In this document: positions 61,488 through 64,000 of the stretch, in pieces | Layout of the letters: each line of letters opens with the position of its first letter | Position numbering within the stretch: the first letter of the stretch is position 1 | DNA from: Actinomycetes bacterium | GTDB lineage: Bacteria > Actinomycetota > Actinomycetes > Actinomycetales > Microbacteriaceae | Direction of reading: 5' to 3' | Length of the DNA stretch: 64,000 nt | Assembly (NCBI GenBank): GCA_023436775.1 | Contig: JAEZHW010000007.1 | Span: forward strand, 1 to 64,000 | The notes under the pieces: generated by a model | What the model saw: the letters and a program-made list of their open reading frames with translations, nothing else | Databases searched by the model: none | What the model was told of the DNA's origin: nothing | Translations under genes and position numbers: made by a program

Positions 61488-64000
61488 ATGAGGCCCCACG
61501 TCACGAGCATTGTTGTCTCGCGCGGAAGCGCAGAGGCCATGTCCGGCGCACTGACAGCGCTCGCCGCTGGCACGCGCGTTCCAGACGATGTGATCGTGCT
61601 GCACCCGGCAGGCTTGCGCCCGGCGCTGCCCTCGGTGCCGATGGCAGTCCAACTGCAGCACCTGTCCGACGGCGGCCTGCACGCCGCGCTCCGACAGATC
61701 ATCACCGACGGCGGTGACCCGGCCGCGCACTGGCTGTGGCTGTTGCGCGATGACGACGTGGTTGACGCTGGTGCGCTGGCCGCGCTGCTGGCCACCGTCG
61801 AGACCTCGCCCTCGGTGGCCGTTGCTGGCCCGAAGCTGCTCGGCGAAGGCACGCCGCCGCTGCTCCTGCAGCAGGGCATTACGCAGACCCCGTCCGGCAT
61901 CTTGGTGCCCGCCGTGCCGATGGAGCCCGATCAGGGCCAGTACGACACCGCCAGCGATGTGCTGGCGGTCGGTGGCCACGGCATGCTGGTGCGAGCCGAT
62001 GCCTGGCTGGAACTCGACGGCTCCGACCCAGCCCTGTCCGCCCCGGACGCGGCTCTCGACTTTGGCATGCGTGCCCGTCGCGCTGGCCACCGAATCGTGG
62101 TCGTCCCCGAAGCGAAGGTATTCTCGGCCGACCCTTGGGGCACGCTCGAGAAGGACCGCAAGTACGGCATCCGCGCCGCCCGGACCGGCCAGGTGCGTCG
62201 TCGCTTGGCGACCGCGCCCGCCTGGTTGTTGCCCTTCCAGTGGCTGCTGCTCCCGGTGCTGGCCGTCATTCGCGCGCTCGGCAATCTGTTGGCCAAGCGG
62301 CCGAGCGGGATTCCGGCTGAGCTCACCGCGCTGACGGTGATGTTCGACCTTCCTGGCATCGCTGCCTCGCGCAAGCGGCAGCAGCGGGCACGACGACTGC
62401 CTGTCTCGGCACTGGCCCCGCTGATGCGCAGTCGCAAAGACCTGTCCCGGGCGCGATCGTTGGAACGCGAGCGGGAGCGGGTTGCTCGTACCGGGCAGAC
62501 CGAACCCCTCGGCTTCTGGGCTCGCGGTGGTCTGTTGACCACGATTGCGGCCGCGCTGCTGGGCCTGGCCGGTCTCGGCCCGCTGATTGGTGCTGCATTC
62601 ATCAGTGGTGGCGCCGTGGTGCCCCTCGGTGACCTCGGTCAACTCTGGACCGCGGCTGGATTTGCCGCGACCGCGTCGCCGGTGGCGGACCCGGCGCACA
62701 CCGTGCTCGCCGTGCTCGGCACGCTGACCCCGTGGGCGCCGTCGCTGGCGATCGTGCTGCTGTGGCTGCTGGCTGCGCCGCTGGCGGCTGCTGGGGCGTG
62801 GTTGCTAGCGTCGGGCCTGACCACCAAGCCGCTGGTTCGGGCGATGGCTGGTATTGCTTGGGCGGTCGCCCCGATGTTCTGGGCTGCGCTCAGCGACGGG
62901 CGTTTCGGTGCTGTGCTGGCCCACATTGGCCTGCCGTGGCTGGCGCTGGCCGTCTTCCGCGCGGCGCGGTCCTGGACGGCCAGTGCCGCCGCGGCGCTGT
63001 TGTTCCTGGTCGTCGCTGCCAGCGCACCCTCGCTGCTGCCCGCATTGCTGGCGGCGTTGGTCGTGCTGACCGTGATTCGGATCAGTGCTGCGCCACGCTT
63101 CCTGCTGATTCCGGTACCGGCCGCGCTGCTCGCACTGCCACTGATCTTCCAGCAGCTGGCGCTTGGCCAGCCGCTGGCCCTGTTGGCCGATCCGGGCGTC
63201 CCGTATGGATACGCGCCCGCCCCGGCCTGGCAACTCGCGCTCGGCATGCCTGAGGCTGGGCTCGGCGGCTGGATCGCGTGGCTGGGCGGTGTGGCCGGTG
63301 GCCACCCGGTGCTCGTTGCCGCGATCGTGGTGGCGCTGCTGCTGTTGCCGATGGCCGCGCCTGCGCTGTTCGCGCTGTTCCGGACCGGGATGGGCCGGGC
63401 GACGGTCGCGCTAGTGATCGCCCTGCTCGGCTACCTGACCGCCGTGGCCGCCCAGCAGATCGCGGTGGTCCACGAGGGGCTGCAACCGATCCGGATCTGG
63501 CCGGGCGCCGGACTCAGCCTGTACTGGCTCGGCATCCTCGGCGCCGCCGTGCTGGGCCTTGCTCATGCCAAGGACTTGTTCCGGCCCTTGACGGCGATGC
63601 TTGGCCTGGTTGCCCTGGTGCTGCCGCTGGTGCAGTCCCTGGCCACCGGCACCGCGGTGCTCGCACCGAACCAAGCCCAAGTGCCCGCCATTGTTGAGGC
63701 GCAGGCCCGGACCACGCCGAGCGTGGGTACCATCGTGCTCACCCCGCAGGCGGACGGTGGCGTGACCGTCGACCTGCTGCGTGGCGACGGCCTGCGACTG
63801 CAGAACGTGCGCACCGCCCAGTCGAGCCTCGGCATCCAGCCGGGCCAAGAAGCGCTCGCCCAGGTCGCCGTTGACCTGATCTCCGGCAATGCCAGTGCGG
63901 CCGAGGCGGACGTTGCTGACCTCGGCGTCGGCTTCGTGCTGCTACGTCCGGCCGCCTCGGAACCGCGCGGCACGTTGCTGCCGGCCAACGAGCCGAGCGA
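61488..64000 (+). CDS. large membrane GT2 glycosyltransferase, truncated by the window end
   Basis: An open frame of 837 codons runs to the last base without a stop. Residues about 1-240 form a GT-A-like domain (MRPHVTSIVVSRGSAEAM, HWLWLLRDDDVVDAGAL, VLAVGGHGMLVR, DFGMRARRAGHRIVVV). After about 250 come many hydrophobic segments (at least ten between residues 245 and 735), then an extracytoplasmic region (about 740 onward). I do not recognise a specific function. Similar GT2-membrane fusions occur beside whiB2 and wall-polysaccharide genes in Actinobacteria (from memory). The ATG lies 9 bases after the whiB stop without a clear ribosome site. Confidence 0.82.
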   Translation, partial: MRPHVTSIVVSRGSAEAMSGALTALAAGTRVPDDVIVLHPAGLRPALPSVPMAVQLQHLSDGGLHAALRQIITDGGDPAAHWLWLLRDDDVVDAGALAALLATVETSPSVAVAGPKLLGEGTPPLLLQQGITQTPSGILVPAVPMEPDQGQYDTASDVLAVGGHGMLVRADAWLELDGSDPALSAPDAALDFGMRARRAGHRIVVVPEAKVFSADPWGTLEKDRKYGIRAARTGQVRRRLATAPAWLLPFQWLLLPVLAVIRALGNLLAKRPSGIPAELTALTVMFDLPGIAASRKRQQRARRLPVSALAPLMRSRKDLSRARSLERERERVARTGQTEPLGFWARGGLLTTIAAALLGLAGLGPLIGAAFISGGAVVPLGDLGQLWTAAGFAATASPVADPAHTVLAVLGTLTPWAPSLAIVLLWLLAAPLAAAGAWLLASGLTTKPLVRAMAGIAWAVAPMFWAALSDGRFGAVLAHIGLPWLALAVFRAARSWTASAAAALLFLVVAASAPSLLPALLAALVVLTVIRISAAPRFLLIPVPAALLALPLIFQQLALGQPLALLADPGVPYGYAPAPAWQLALGMPEAGLGGWIAWLGGVAGGHPVLVAAIVVALLLLPMAAPALFALFRTGMGRATVALVIALLGYLTAVAAQQIAVVHEGLQPIRIWPGAGLSLYWLGILGAAVLGLAHAKDLFRPLTAMLGLVALVLPLVQSLATGTAVLAPNQAQVPAIVEAQARTTPSVGTIVLTPQADGGVTVDLLRGDGLRLQNVRTAQSSLGIQPGQEALAQVAVDLISGNASAAEADVADLGVGFVLLRPAASEPRGTLLPANEPS

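Overview
The window is high-GC DNA of an actinobacterium, most likely a Micrococcales member of Microbacteriaceae type. The evidence is a WhiB regulator, the AccA3/AccD5/AccE acyl-CoA carboxylase set, a Mycobacterium-like LpdA without redox cysteines, SdhCDAB, GTG starts, ATGA/GTGA gene overlaps and many apparently leaderless genes. The genus cannot be fixed from the sequence alone. The left edge is a contig end: bases 6-40 are an Illumina Nextera transposase adapter with one extra A, not biological DNA.

Layout. 1-6.2 kb (minus): an MHS-type transporter, a GalE epimerase and a complete riboflavin operon ribD-ribE-ribBA-ribH, headed by an FMN riboswitch. 6.4-13.2 kb: aspartate ammonia-lyase, TrpS, exonuclease III, a BrkB-type membrane protein, homocysteine S-methyltransferase, and a His-rich membrane protein followed by a YcnI-like copper protein. 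13.2-16.7 kb: sdhCDAB with a DtxR/IdeR-like box upstream. 16.9-25.3 kb: manC, adenosine deaminase, phosphohexomutase, purine nucleoside phosphorylase, LpdA and AccA3. 25.4-30.6 kb: Maf, an RNA m5U methyltransferase and a three-gene two-component system whose third gene looks like a kinase lacking its catalytic parts. 30.6-31.0 kb is a palindrome-rich intergenic island. 31.0-37.5 kb: accE-accD5, birA, a PH-domain protein, ugd, purK and purE.

37.5-57.3 kb is a surface-glycopolymer locus: an LCP transferase, a Wzm/Wzt-type ABC exporter, an 805-residue secreted protein, two very large related glycosyltransferases, three other glycosyltransferases, two OafA-type acyltransferases with SGNH domains, a WecC-like dehydrogenase and an O-antigen-ligase-like protein. 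57.4-64 kb: acyl-CoA dehydrogenase, manA, a second galE, whiB and a large membrane glycosyltransferase that runs off the end. ManA, the phosphohexomutase, ManC, Ugd, the GalE copies and the DPM-like enzyme could together supply GDP-mannose, UDP-galactose, UDP-glucuronate and polyprenyl-phosphate-mannose to this locus.

Gene content and rough order match the Mycobacterium tuberculosis interval from manA/whiB2 through purKE, birA-accD5-accE-maf-accA3, lpdA, deoD-pmmB-add to sdhCDAB (recalled knowledge). This is therefore an ancient actinobacterial block with lineage-specific insertions, namely the two-component trio and the glycan locus. The most general new signal is that at least 14 genes start 6-7 bases after a TAnnnT -10 hexamer, so their mRNAs would carry essentially no 5' leader.
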